Source of the DNA: Marinobacter xestospongiae
Lineage (GTDB): Bacteria; Pseudomonadota; Gammaproteobacteria; Pseudomonadales; Oleiphilaceae
Direction of reading: 5' to 3'
Assembly (NCBI RefSeq): GCF_023156385.1
Contig: NZ_JAKZAK010000007.1
Span: 124,001 to 188,000 of the forward strand
DNA: 64,000 nt
Shown: one piece after another, positions 1 through 8,146 of the stretch
Position numbering within the stretch: position 1 is the first letter of the stretch
How the letters are laid out: each line of letters starts with the position of its first letter
Position numbers and translations under genes: made by a program
Notes under the pieces: model-generated
Database searches by the model: none
What the model was told of the DNA's origin: nothing
The model's input: the letters and a program-made list of their open reading frames with translations, nothing else

Positions 1-926
1 CGCTCGATCTTGGCCTGGGCCCACTCAAACAGGTAAACGAACAGGGCACCGGCAATGCCACCGGTGACCAGGGCGCCCACCGGATGCATCAGGTCCGAGC
101 CGGCGCAGACCGCCACCAGGCCGGCCAGCGGGCCGTTGTGGATAAAGCCCGGGTCCTTGCGGCCCAGCAGCATCGACACCAGCACGCCACCCACCATGGC
201 CATCAGGCTGTTGACCGCCACCAGGCCGCTGATGCCGTCCAGGGTCTGGGCGGACATGACGTTGAAGCCGAACCAGCCAACGGTGAGAATCCAGGCCCCC
301 AGCGCCAGGAAGGGAATGTTGGACGGTGCGAACGCCACCACCCGGCCATTGCGGTAGCGACCGTTACGGGCGCCCAGCAACAGGACGGCGGCGAGGGCGA
401 TCCAGCCACCGACGCCGTGCACCACCACCGAGCCGGCAAAGTCGTGGAAGCCTGCACCAAACTGGGCCTCCAGCCAGGCCTGGAAGCCGTAGTTGCCGTT
501 CCAGATCAGACCCTCGAAGAACGGGTAGACCAGGCCCACGATCAGCCCGGAGGCGATCAGCATGGGGTAGAAGCGGGCGCGTTCGGCAATACCGCCGGAG
601 ACAATGGCAGGAATGGCGGCGGCAAAGGTCATCAGGAAGAAAAACTTCACCAGATCATAGCCGTTGCCTGCGGTCAGCTCGCTGGCGCTGGCCATGAAGT
701 GGTTGCCGTAGGCGACGTAGTAGCCGATAAAAAAGTAGACCACGGCGGAGATGCCGAAGTCGGTCATGATCTTGACCAGGGCATTGACCTGGTTCTTGTG
801 ACGGACGGTGCCGACCTCAAGGAAGGCAAAGCCGGCATGCATGGCCAGCACCATAATGGCGCCGATGAGAATGAACAGGGTGTTGGCACTGGCGGTCAGC
901 GTGTGCACTGCGCTGGTGATATCCAC
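1..926 (-). CDS. amt: Ammonium transporter Amt, truncated at the window edge
   Basis: Channel for ammonium in the inner membrane. About 308 codons are visible and the C-terminus lies beyond base 1. The start is GTG at 926, 7 bases after an AGGAG ribosome site. The translation opens VDITSAVHTLTASANTLF and runs through successive hydrophobic helices. It contains GLVYPFFEGL, the DFAGS motif followed by VVVHGVGG (the conserved pore histidine region), and DPGFIHNGPLAGLVAVCAG. These match the Amt/MEP/Rh family, normally 400 residues or more, so roughly 100 residues are missing. No glnK lies on the upstream side; it could be downstream, outside the window. A sigma-54 promoter and NtrC-like sites upstream indicate nitrogen control. 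The family call is firm. Confidence 0.93.
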   Translation of the reverse strand, partial: MDITSAVHTLTASANTLFILIGAIMVLAMHAGFAFLEVGTVRHKNQVNALVKIMTDFGISAVVYFFIGYYVAYGNHFMASASELTAGNGYDLVKFFFLMTFAAAIPAIVSGGIAERARFYPMLIASGLIVGLVYPFFEGLIWNGNYGFQAWLEAQFGAGFHDFAGSVVVHGVGGWIALAAVLLLGARNGRYRNGRVVAFAPSNIPFLALGAWILTVGWFGFNVMSAQTLDGISGLVAVNSLMAMVGGVLVSMLLGRKDPGFIHNGPLAGLVAVCAGSDLMHPVGALVTGGIAGALFVYLFEWAQAKIE

Positions 927-997
927 GTGTGATCGCTCCTGAAGTTATAGGTTGCCCGTTTGACAGGCATTTTTTGGAATCAACGTGGAGAGTTGCC

Positions 998-1013
998 AGC
1001 AATTAGTGTTCCA
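998..1013 (-). promoter_or_regulatory. Sigma-54 (-24/-12) promoter of amt
   Basis: Read on the minus strand the site is TGGAACACTAATTGCT. It matches the sigma-54 consensus TGGCAC-N5-TTGCW, with one mismatch in the -24 element and exact spacing between the -24 GG and the -12 GC. Transcription would begin near 985, giving a leader of about 60 bases before the GTG start of amt. Confidence 0.75.
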
Positions 1014-1099
1014 GTTTGGCGCATTTAGCGGCAGAAGCGGTGGTTAACGCCAAACAATGGGGCAAGCTGGAATATTCGAGTGTGGAGACTCGCGTAATC

Positions 1100-1116
1100 T
1101 GCACCGGACTGGTGCG
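1100..1116. promoter_or_regulatory. NtrC-type enhancer with a cluster of half sites
   Basis: TGCACC-GGACT-GGTGCG matches the NtrC dyad TGCACC-N5-GGTGCA at 11 of 12 arm positions. It lies about 115-130 bp upstream of the predicted amt transcription start, the usual NtrC enhancer distance. Four further GGTGCG half-sites follow at 1121, 1152, 1171 and 1186, so the region from 1100 to 1191 may be an extended binding platform. It also sits in the gap next to the 3' end of pomB. Confidence 0.6.
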
Positions 1117-1206
1117 GTCCGGTGCGAAATGTCACGCCAGGGCTCTCTCTTGGTGCGAGCTTGGCGGGCTGGTGCGAGCCCGGTGGGTGCGAACCCGTAC
1201 GCAGGG

Positions 1207-2250
1207 TTACCAGGTAAAGTCGTTGTTGTCCGCGGGCTCGGTGTCCTGATTGGGTTCTGCCGCCGGTTCAGGTGACGTTTGGGCCGGCTCAGGCGCCGGG
1301 GCTGGCATGGTTGTCTGGGGCGCCGGTTGGGGCCGGGGCTGCTCACTGTCGGTCGGCGAGATCGATTCCATGTCGGGTATCAGCAGGCCGGTGTCGCCGC
1401 TTTCGATCAGTTCCCGCAGACGGGCTTCCTCCTCCCGCATCGGCCCGGACAGGTCGATGATGATCTCCACCCGCCGGTTCAGCGCCCGGTTCTCCGGGCT
1501 GTCGTTGGCGGCCCGCGGCTGGGTGGCGGCGAGGCCCTTAACCACCAGCCGCTCCTGTTCCACCGCGCCGCTTTCCAGCAGCACATTGGCGACGGTGGCG
1601 GCTCGCACCGCCGACAGGTCCCAGTTGCTTTGGAATCGGGCACTGTTGATGGGCACGTTATCGGTGTGGCCTTCGATGGTGAGCTTGCCGGGAATGTCGG
1701 CGAACACCTCCGCCATGTCCAGCAGCAGGCCCTCGAATTCCCAGGTCAGCTCCGCTGAGCCTGACGGGAACGAGCCCCGCTCCTCAATGCGGATGATGAT
1801 GCGATGCTGGTCCTGATCCTCTGCCAGTTGCACGCGGCCGTCACGGATGGCGTCGTCCAGTACCTCGGCAACCTGGGCGGTGGTCTCCGACATCTGCTGT
1901 TCGATCTGATCGTCGATCTGCTGCTGGATCTGGCTACGCAGGGTTGCCAGCTGCGGGTCCTGCTCCGAGGTGGTCTGTTTGACTTCGTTCACCAAAGTCG
2001 GTTCCGGGGGAGCCGGGGAGAAGGTGTCGAACACCGGACTGGTTCCCATAGGAACCTCCAGGGCCGGCACATCCCGCTGTACGCCGAAGGCTTTGGCCAG
2101 TTCACCGGCGATCTGCTTGAACTTCTGGGCGTCGATCTCGGAGAACGACAGCAGCAGCACGAAGAAGCACATCAGCAGCGACATCAAGTCGGCGAAGGTA
2201 ACCACCCACGCCGGGATGCCCGGTTTTTCCTCTTCCGGTAGTTCGTCCAT
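1207..2250 (-). CDS. pomB: Flagellar stator protein PomB/MotB
   Basis: Stator subunit that couples ion flow to flagellar rotation and anchors the complex to peptidoglycan. The 347 residues show a short cytoplasmic N-terminus, then one membrane helix at about 14-37. Asp21 in VVTFADLMSLL is the ion-carrying residue. A linker follows, then an OmpA-like peptidoglycan-binding domain at about 150-265 with IEGHTDNVP near 192-200 and NWDLSAVRA. The last 60 or so residues are a Pro/Ala/Glu-rich tail, longer than in a typical MotB. It lies 5 bp downstream of pomA. The pair resembles the sodium-type PomAB of marine bacteria, but ion specificity is inferred, not shown. Confidence 0.92.
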   Translation of the reverse strand: MDELPEEEKPGIPAWVVTFADLMSLLMCFFVLLLSFSEIDAQKFKQIAGELAKAFGVQRDVPALEVPMGTSPVFDTFSPAPPEPTLVNEVKQTTSEQDPQLATLRSQIQQQIDDQIEQQMSETTAQVAEVLDDAIRDGRVQLAEDQDQHRIIIRIEERGSFPSGSAELTWEFEGLLLDMAEVFADIPGKLTIEGHTDNVPINSARFQSNWDLSAVRAATVANVLLESGAVEQERLVVKGLAATQPRAANDSPENRALNRRVEIIIDLSGPMREEEARLRELIESGDTGLLIPDMESISPTDSEQPRPQPAPQTTMPAPAPEPAQTSPEPAAEPNQDTEPADNNDFTW

Positions 2251-2255
2251 GGTTC

Positions 2256-3035
2256 CTACCCGGCAGCCTGCTCAGCGCCGTTGCCATTGCGGTCGCGTTT
2301 GTTGGGGGGCAGGTAGCTGGTCAGCAGCTGTTCAATGATGCGGGGGTTCTTGCCTTCCTGAATCGCCACCAGGGCGTCGATGTACAGCGACTGCATGCGG
2401 GCCTCTTCAGTCATCCGCAGGGTCAGCTTGTCAGCGATCGGGCCGGCGATCATGGTGGCGATCATGGCACCGTAGAGGGTGGTGAGCAGCGCCACCGCCA
2501 TCGCCGGGCCGATGGATTTTGGGTCTTCCATGTTGGAGAGCATCTGCACCAGACCGACCAGGGTACCAATCATGCCCATGGCGGGAGCGACATCTCCCAG
2601 AGCGGTGAACACCTTGGCACCGGAGCGATTGTGATCCAGCGTCATCAGCCGTTCCTTGGACAGCAGCTCCTTGATGGTGTCGGCGGTCTGGCCGTCCACC
2701 AGCATCTGGATGCCCTGTTGCAGGAACGGCGAGCTGACCTCTCGGCCTTCCAGCCCCAGAACCCCTTCCTTGCGGGCCACCTGGGCGATCTCGATGATTT
2801 CGTCGATGCTTTCTTCGGTATCGGGCAGTTTGAACTTGAAGGCCCGGGCCGCCACCTTGAAGGCACCGAGGAACTGGCCAAAGCTGAACTTTGCCAGCAC
2901 CACCAGCAGGCTGCCGCCTACCACGATCAGCAGTGACGCGCCATTGATGAACACGCCCGGGGAAACCCCGAGAATGATGGCAGAGGCGATAAGCAGGATG
3001 GCCCCGACCAGGCCAATAAGGGTGGCGAAATCCAC
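2256..3035 (-). CDS. pomA: Flagellar stator protein PomA/MotA
   Basis: Membrane stator subunit partnering PomB. I place the start at GTG 3035, preceded by GGAG with a 5-base gap, giving 259 residues opening VDFATLIGLVGAILLIASA. The reading frame stays open 53 codons further upstream, but that extension has no membrane or family character. Four membrane segments and the conserved motif GDVAPAMGMIGTLVGLVQML fit the MotA/PomA family, whose members are about 250-290 residues. The family's charged cytoplasmic loop lies between helices 2 and 3. The gene is cotranscribed with pomB. Confidence 0.92.
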   Translation of the reverse strand: MDFATLIGLVGAILLIASAIILGVSPGVFINGASLLIVVGGSLLVVLAKFSFGQFLGAFKVAARAFKFKLPDTEESIDEIIEIAQVARKEGVLGLEGREVSSPFLQQGIQMLVDGQTADTIKELLSKERLMTLDHNRSGAKVFTALGDVAPAMGMIGTLVGLVQMLSNMEDPKSIGPAMAVALLTTLYGAMIATMIAGPIADKLTLRMTEEARMQSLYIDALVAIQEGKNPRIIEQLLTSYLPPNKRDRNGNGAEQAAG

Positions 3036-3070
3036 GACAACTCCAAGGTTGGAAACACAGGGACAGAGCA

Positions 3071-3099
3071 AGGATAGTGCGCCGCCGGCCAGGCCGCAA
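3071..3099 (-). promoter_or_regulatory. Candidate sigma-70 promoter of pomAB
   Basis: On the minus strand, TTGCGG and TATCCT are separated by 17 bases, 35 bp upstream of the chosen pomA start. This is a fair sigma-70 match from inspection only. No sigma-28 (TAAA-N15-GCCGATAA) motif was seen here. Confidence 0.35.
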
Positions 3100-3147
3100 C
3101 GACCGGGCGTCGCCTTTTGGTGGAAGTGTGGCCTGGCGAGCGTCGTT

Positions 3148-3873
3148 TCAGCTGAGCCCGCGAACCACGGCGGCAGCGCCGGCAATGGCGGCAATCCCCA
3201 GGATTACCGGGCGTAGCGCGGTAAAGGGAATGCGGTGTACCAGCACCCCGGACAACAGGTAGCCGGCAAACACTCCCGGCACGGTAACGGCAAACAGCAT
3301 CAGCTCCCGGGCCTGGATATACCCGGACAACACCAGGGCGACGATGCTGGCGGACGAAGCGAACAGGAAGAACGCCGACAGGTTGGCCCGCACCAGCGGC
3401 CCGGACTCGTTCTGGTAGATCAGCGCGATGGGCGGGCCGCCGACGGCAGTGATGGTGCCCATGTAGCCCGACGCCGCACCAGCCAGCACGCTGCTACGGG
3501 GCGACAGCGGTGGTCGCAGACCGGCGACACTGAGCCCGACGGCGGTGAGGATCAGTAGACCAAAGGCCAGCTCGAAGCCATCCGCCGACAGCACCACCAG
3601 GGTGCCCGCTGCCAGCAGGGTGCCCACCACATCGCCGCCGATGGCGAAGCGGACTTCGCGGAAACTGAGATTGGCGCGGTTGCGTAGCAGCAACAGCACC
3701 GTCAGCACCATGGCATTGAGGGTCAGCGGGCCGGGCACAAACAGCGGGCTGATCAGGAACAGCAACGGCGCCGACAGGGTGCCGATGCCATAGCCGGCGA
3801 CGCCCTGCAGGCAGGCGCCGGCTGCCACCGCCAGGTTGGCCAGTACGATCTGCAGCAGGGTGACGTCGGTCAT
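3148..3873 (-). CDS. TauE/SafE family membrane exporter
   Basis: Predicted inner-membrane permease of 241 residues with about seven to eight hydrophobic helices. It starts MTDVTLLQIVLANLAVAAGA and contains the family signatures QGVAGYGIGTLSAPLL near the N-terminus and GYMGTITAVGGPPIALIYQ in the middle. TauE/SafE proteins export sulfite, sulfoacetate or other small organic anions; the substrate here is unknown. The start codon overlaps the stop of the upstream YkvA-type gene by 4 bp, so translation is coupled. Family call good, substrate unknown. Confidence 0.82.
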   Translation of the reverse strand: MTDVTLLQIVLANLAVAAGACLQGVAGYGIGTLSAPLLFLISPLFVPGPLTLNAMVLTVLLLLRNRANLSFREVRFAIGGDVVGTLLAAGTLVVLSADGFELAFGLLILTAVGLSVAGLRPPLSPRSSVLAGAASGYMGTITAVGGPPIALIYQNESGPLVRANLSAFFLFASSASIVALVLSGYIQARELMLFAVTVPGVFAGYLLSGVLVHRIPFTALRPVILGIAAIAGAAAVVRGLS

Positions 3874-4343
3874 TGCGGCTGCTCGTCGCGCAGCTCACGC
3901 CAGGCGGCGTAGCGGTGAAGGTCGGTTTCCACCAGTTTGAGGCAGGCCGCCACCACGGTGGCGTCGTCCAGCAGGCCGAAGCCGAGGATCAGGTCCGGCA
4001 CCAGATCCAGCGGGTTAAGCACGTAGAGCAGGGCGCCGGCGACCGCGGCGATGGTTTTCCAGGGCACCGCACGATAGTCCCCCCGCACGTAGTCCCGTAC
4101 CATGGCAAACATCAGTCGGATGTCGGTGCCGAAGCGGGCCAGCTTGCCGCTCTGCTTGAGCTTTTTCTCAATGGCCTGTTGCCGGGTCAGCAAGTGGTCG
4201 AGGTCGGCGGCGCCAACTTGGGCGGCTTCCTGGTCCAGCTGCTGGCGGGCTTTCCTGGGATTGATGGGGTCGATGGGCGACACGGCGGACTCCAGAGTGT
4301 CAGGTGGCATTGATCGCCAACGGTTGCCGGCAGAGTATTGCAT
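3870..4343 (-). CDS. YkvA/DUF1232 family protein
   Basis: A 157-residue protein with the DUF1232 core at about 85-130: a hydrophobic helix followed by YVLNPLDLVPDLILGFGLLDDATVV. That PxDLxPDxIPxxGxxDD-type signature defines the family. The C-terminus is charged. A later ATG (residue 12) is an equally plausible start. Function in this family is not established. It overlaps the TauE-like gene by 4 bp and diverges from the fructosamine-kinase-like gene, whose ATG at 4354 lies 11 bp from its start. Confidence 0.75.
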   Translation of the reverse strand: MQYSAGNRWRSMPPDTLESAVSPIDPINPRKARQQLDQEAAQVGAADLDHLLTRQQAIEKKLKQSGKLARFGTDIRLMFAMVRDYVRGDYRAVPWKTIAAVAGALLYVLNPLDLVPDLILGFGLLDDATVVAACLKLVETDLHRYAAWRELRDEQPQ

Positions 4344-4353
4344 TGGAGGAATG

Positions 4354-5109
4354 ATGTCACTGCACCGAAAGGCGAACCAGACGACCTACGACAACGCCCT
4401 GCAGGTGGAGGCCGAAGGTCTGGAACGGTTGCGTCAGGCCCTGGCCGGGGTGCCGGATGCCCGGGTGCGGATTCCGGTGGTGCACCGGGTGGATCAGCAC
4501 TCGCTACTACTTGACCGTATCGACGCCGGCCCCGGATCGGCGACGAAGATGGCGGAACTGGGCCGGGACCTGGCCGGGATGCACCGGCTGCGCCAGCCCT
4601 ACTATGGTCTGGATCACGACAACTACATTGGCCTGGCGCCCCAGCGCAACGACCCGGACCGGGAGTGGGGGCGGTTCTTTCTCGATCGTCGCCTCGGCGA
4701 CCAGTTGGCCCGTATTACCGAGGCGGCGGTGAAGGCGGAGTTTGAGGCGGTGATCCGCCGCCAGCGTGACCGACTGCGGGCGTTCCTCAACGACCACTGC
4801 CCACAACCCAGCCTGCTGCACGGCGATCTCTGGTCTGGCAATGTGCTGTGTGACGCCACCGCGGCCTGGCTGATCGATCCGGCGGTCTACTATGGCGACC
4901 GTGAGGCGGACCTGGCGATGACCGAGTTCTTCGGCGGCTTTCCGGCCAGCTTCTACCACGCCTATGATCAGGCCTGGGCCCGGACCGGCGCCTACCCGGT
5001 GAAACGGGATATCTACAACCTCTACCATGCCCTCAACCACTACAACCTGTTTGGCGCCGGCTACCTGGGCAGCTGCCGGCGCGCGCTGGCGGTGATCGAA
5101 GGGCTGTAA
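4354..5109 (+). CDS. Fructosamine kinase family protein with short N-lobe
   Basis: Protein-kinase-fold enzyme related to fructosamine/ketosamine 3-kinases, which phosphorylate sugar adducts on protein amines so that they fall off. ATG 4354 follows GGAGG by 4 bases (an adjacent ATG at 4351 is too close), giving 251 residues. The catalytic loop HGDLWSGN is at about 156-163, the metal-binding Asp at LIDPAVYYGD (175), and GDREADLAMTEFFGGF follows. Family members are usually about 285-300 residues. This one begins near the beta-strand carrying the nucleotide-binding lysine (HRKANQ, Lys6) and lacks the preceding glycine-rich strand. The upstream in-frame sequence does not supply it. Activity is therefore uncertain. 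Confidence 0.8.
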   Translation: MSLHRKANQTTYDNALQVEAEGLERLRQALAGVPDARVRIPVVHRVDQHSLLLDRIDAGPGSATKMAELGRDLAGMHRLRQPYYGLDHDNYIGLAPQRNDPDREWGRFFLDRRLGDQLARITEAAVKAEFEAVIRRQRDRLRAFLNDHCPQPSLLHGDLWSGNVLCDATAAWLIDPAVYYGDREADLAMTEFFGGFPASFYHAYDQAWARTGAYPVKRDIYNLYHALNHYNLFGAGYLGSCRRALAVIEGL

Positions 5110-5117
5110 CGATCGCC

Positions 5118-6800
5118 TCAAGCCAGGCTGGACACCACCTGGTGGTCGACGCTCACGCCCTTGTCGACAAAGATCCGTTTGGCCAGACCGGCGCCGCGCC
5201 AGCCCTGGATGCTCAGGGTGGTGACCAGACCGCCAATCATCGCCCCCACCACACCACAGGTGAGAATGTCCTGACCGGTGAGGTAGAGCCCGTCAATGGC
5301 GGTCTTGGGGCGCAGCCAGCTCTGGTCGAAGCGTTCCGGGGTATGGTCCAGACCGTAGATTTCCCCGCGGCCGTAACGGCAGAACCAGGCGGTGGAGAGT
5401 GGCGTCGAGGTCTCGACATAATCCACCCGGCCCTGGAGCTGCGGTAGCTTGTCGTACAGCACCTGCATCAGCCGTTCGGTGATGGCGTGCTTGCGGGCCT
5501 CATAGTCTTCGCCGCGTTTGCCCCAGACTGTGCCTTCCCAGGCCTCGAACTGCTCGTAGGTACAGGGGGCCACGATTTCGATGGCGGCGGTGCCAGGGCA
5601 GCGGTTCTGGTAGTCCGGGTCCTTGGCGGACGGGAAGGAAATGTACACCACCGGAAACTCGCTGTCGGGATCGGCAAGGAAGCGTGCCACATTGGCGTCG
5701 TGGTGGGCGCTGGGGTAGACCCAGAAGTTGGTTTTCGGCAGCTCCAGTTCCTCAGCGGTGCCGCGTACGCCAATGTAGAGGCCGATGTGGGGCATCGAGG
5801 GCTCAATGTGACGGCGCTTGCGCGGATAGCCGCAGCGGCGGGCGGCCTCGGCCGGCAGCAGGGATTCGAAGGTGTTGATGACACCGGCATTGCTGATCAC
5901 GATGGGGGCGTGAATTTCTTCACCATCGCTCATCCGCACGCCGGTGGTCTTGCCTTTGGAGACCATAATCCCGGCCACGTCGGCGTAGGTGAACACCTCG
6001 CCACCGCTCTGCTGGATCACCGGAATGATGGTCTTGGCCATCTCCGAGGCGCCGCCCACCGGGTAGTAGCCACCGTGGATGTAGTGCTTGGCGATCAGCG
6101 CGTGAATCATGAAGCTGGACTGTTTTGGGGGTACCCCGCAGTCCCCCCACTGACCTGCCAAAGCGCCGATCAGCTCCTCGTTGCTGGTCAGCTCGGACAG
6201 CACCTCGTAGGTGGTGCGGTTGAAACAGTCCGGCAGCACCTTGCTGAGGCCCTTGCCCAGCAGGGGTGCCACCACGCCCGGCGACAGTTTCGACAGGGTG
6301 TACCACTGCATACCTCCGGCGACCTTGCCCAGCAGGCGAATGTACTGATCAATGGCCTGTTCCTCGCCGGGGAATGCCTCGACCAGTGAGTCCCGGAAAC
6401 CATCGCGGCCACTGCGCAGGCTCACCACCTTGTCACCCAGGAAGAAACGGTCGTAGCAGTCGTCCATCGGCGCCCAGCGCAGCTGATGGTCGGTGATGTA
6501 ATCAAACAGCTTGCGGCCCAGGGTGTGGGGCGAGCCCATGTCACCGATGTAGTGCACCCCCACGTCCCATTCGTAGCCGTTGCGGGCATAGCTGTGGGTA
6601 TAGCCGCCGGCGGTGTAGTGCTGCTCCAGCACCAGCACCTTCTTGCCCGCCTTGGACAGGCAGGCGGCGGTGGTCAGCCCGCCAATGCCGGAGCCGATGA
6701 CGATGGCGTCGTAGGGCCCGTCGAGGCGATTGGCGCGATAACGCCGGCCGATGCGGATGGTGCTGGGTTTGAGTTTGGGGGTGGTCTTTACACTGTCCAT
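5118..6800 (-). CDS. FAD-dependent retinol saturase/CrtI-like oxidoreductase
   Basis: Flavoprotein of 560 residues starting at ATG 6800 (AGGAG-CCATC-ATG); an in-frame upstream extension of 20 residues is less likely. The N-terminal dinucleotide fold YDAIVIGSGIGGLTTAACLS lies at about 30-50, with VLVLEQHYTAGGYTHSY after it. A C-terminal FAD motif is GLYLTGQDILTCGVVGAMIGG. It resembles all-trans-retinol 13,14-reductase and phytoene desaturase relatives that act on polyene or other isoprenoid substrates. No carotenoid genes are nearby, so the substrate is unknown. It follows the DUF6231-like gene on the same strand by 38 bp, suggesting one operon. Confidence 0.85.
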   Translation of the reverse strand: MDSVKTTPKLKPSTIRIGRRYRANRLDGPYDAIVIGSGIGGLTTAACLSKAGKKVLVLEQHYTAGGYTHSYARNGYEWDVGVHYIGDMGSPHTLGRKLFDYITDHQLRWAPMDDCYDRFFLGDKVVSLRSGRDGFRDSLVEAFPGEEQAIDQYIRLLGKVAGGMQWYTLSKLSPGVVAPLLGKGLSKVLPDCFNRTTYEVLSELTSNEELIGALAGQWGDCGVPPKQSSFMIHALIAKHYIHGGYYPVGGASEMAKTIIPVIQQSGGEVFTYADVAGIMVSKGKTTGVRMSDGEEIHAPIVISNAGVINTFESLLPAEAARRCGYPRKRRHIEPSMPHIGLYIGVRGTAEELELPKTNFWVYPSAHHDANVARFLADPDSEFPVVYISFPSAKDPDYQNRCPGTAAIEIVAPCTYEQFEAWEGTVWGKRGEDYEARKHAITERLMQVLYDKLPQLQGRVDYVETSTPLSTAWFCRYGRGEIYGLDHTPERFDQSWLRPKTAIDGLYLTGQDILTCGVVGAMIGGLVTTLSIQGWRGAGLAKRIFVDKGVSVDHQVVSSLA

Positions 6801-6838
6801 GATGGCTCCTGTTGTTGTTATTGGTGCTCTGAGTTGCC

Positions 6839-7312
6839 TCACCAGCGGGCTTTGTCCCACATGTGGGGGTTGGCCCAGTGATCCGGATTGTTCCAGCGTC
6901 GGCGCGGGTTGTAGTGGTCGAGATTGTAGCTGTACAGGGTGAGTTCCCGGTCTCCGTCATTGACCAGCCCCTGGCGCTGGAAACCCAGGGCGATGAACTC
7001 ACGGAAGGGCCAATCGTCACCGGCCGCGACCACGATGCGATGGGTGCCGTAGTTACGCAGTTGGCCTAACAGCAGCTCACCGGTTGTCTGGGGATGGTGC
7101 TCCAGGGTGTCGCAGACCAGGGCCAGGTCGGCGGTGCCAGGGAGTGGGAAGCCGTCGTTGGGGTGGGCGCTGTCGAGGCGGTAGTGGTGGCAGTCATCGT
7201 GCTGACGCTGCCAGGCGTCCGCCAGGTTGGCGGCGGTGGTGCCGCAGCTGACCAGGGCGTCGGGGTGGCAGTCCTCGATGATGGTGGCAAAGGCCTGCTG
7301 GATACTGGTCAC
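6839..7312 (-). CDS. Conserved hypothetical protein (DUF6231-like)
   Basis: A 157-residue soluble protein. The layout ALVSCGTTAANLADAW, then ADLALVCDTLEHHP, then HRIVVAAGDDWPFREFIALGF is reminiscent of a degenerate methyltransferase Rossmann fold without a clear glycine-rich SAM motif. The C-terminus is rich in Trp, His and Asn (RRRWNNPDHWANPHMWDKARW region). I recognise it as similar to DUF6231 proteins of Pseudomonas-like bacteria, from memory only. It is the first gene of a likely two-gene operon with the flavoprotein. Function unknown. Confidence 0.6.
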   Translation of the reverse strand: MTSIQQAFATIIEDCHPDALVSCGTTAANLADAWQRQHDDCHHYRLDSAHPNDGFPLPGTADLALVCDTLEHHPQTTGELLLGQLRNYGTHRIVVAAGDDWPFREFIALGFQRQGLVNDGDRELTLYSYNLDHYNPRRRWNNPDHWANPHMWDKARW

Positions 7313-7438
7313 GTTGCTCTCCGGGTGAAGGGTTGCTGCCGCGAGTACGGGTTTTGGACATGGTAACGCGACGTGGCGATATTACATACCGGAGTAGATC
7401 ACGATTTCCATCTGTAACGCTATCGGCGTGCTGCGACG

Positions 7439-8146
7439 CTATTGGCCCGGGCTGTCGTGGTTTTCACGCTGGCTGCGATAGCGCCGTTCCGGTCGGCCGA
7501 CGCTGCCGTAGCTCACCTCCGCCTGCAATTCACCGCTGCTGACCAGGTACTCCAGGTAGCGGCGGGCGGTGGTGCGAGAGGCGCCCATCTGTTGGCCGAC
7601 GGCCTCAGCGCTCCAGTCGTCACCGCCGGCCACCACGTCGCGAATCTTGTCCAGGGTGAGGGCGTCGATGCCTTTGGGCAGGCGTGGTGTGGGCCTGCTG
7701 TCACCCTCCTGGCCGGCCCGGGGCAGCAACTGGTCCACCTCTTTCTGCGCCACCCGGCTCAGCCCTTCCAGTCGTTGCCGGTGCTGATGGTAGTTGGCAA
7801 TGGCTTCTTCCAGCCGCTCAAATACCAGGGGCTTGAGGATGTAGTCGAACACCCCGCCCCGCAGGGCGCTGCGCAGGGTGTCCACTTCCTTGGCGGCGGT
7901 GATCAGAATCACGTCGCTGGCGCTGTCCGCCGCCCGAAGCTGGCGCAACAGATCCAGCCCGCTACCGTCGGGAAAGTGCACGTCCAGCAGGATCAGGTCC
8001 GGCGCCAGCACCTCGATCTGGTCGTGGGCATCGGCCAGGGAGTGGGCAATGCCACACAGCTCCACCTGGTCGATGCGGTCCAGGAACCGGCGCTGGATTT
8101 CGGCAATCTGGGCATCGTCCTCAACAATCAGCAGACGGTAGGGCAT
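7439..8146 (-). CDS. CitB/DcuR-type response regulator
   Basis: DNA-binding regulator of 235 residues. The receiver domain covers about 1-125, with acidic pocket EDD at 9-11 and phospho-acceptor Asp55 in LILLDVHFPD. The C-terminal helix-turn-helix is about 165-225 (AEAVGQQMGASRTTARRYL). This two-part layout is typical of CitB, DcuR and related regulators of C4-dicarboxylate and citrate uptake. Its ATG overlaps the stop of the sensor kinase gene (TGATG), so the pair is translationally coupled. The adjacent divergent tctCBA operon is its most likely target. Confidence 0.9.
   Translation of the reverse strand: MPYRLLIVEDDAQIAEIQRRFLDRIDQVELCGIAHSLADAHDQIEVLAPDLILLDVHFPDGSGLDLLRQLRAADSASDVILITAAKEVDTLRSALRGGVFDYILKPLVFERLEEAIANYHQHRQRLEGLSRVAQKEVDQLLPRAGQEGDSRPTPRLPKGIDALTLDKIRDVVAGGDDWSAEAVGQQMGASRTTARRYLEYLVSSGELQAEVSYGSVGRPERRYRSQRENHDSPGQ

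Noticed and set aside
84..932. A 282-codon plus-strand frame at the window start
   Set aside because: It is the shadow of the amt gene on the other strand; its product is low-complexity (His/Gly/Asp-rich) with no family character.
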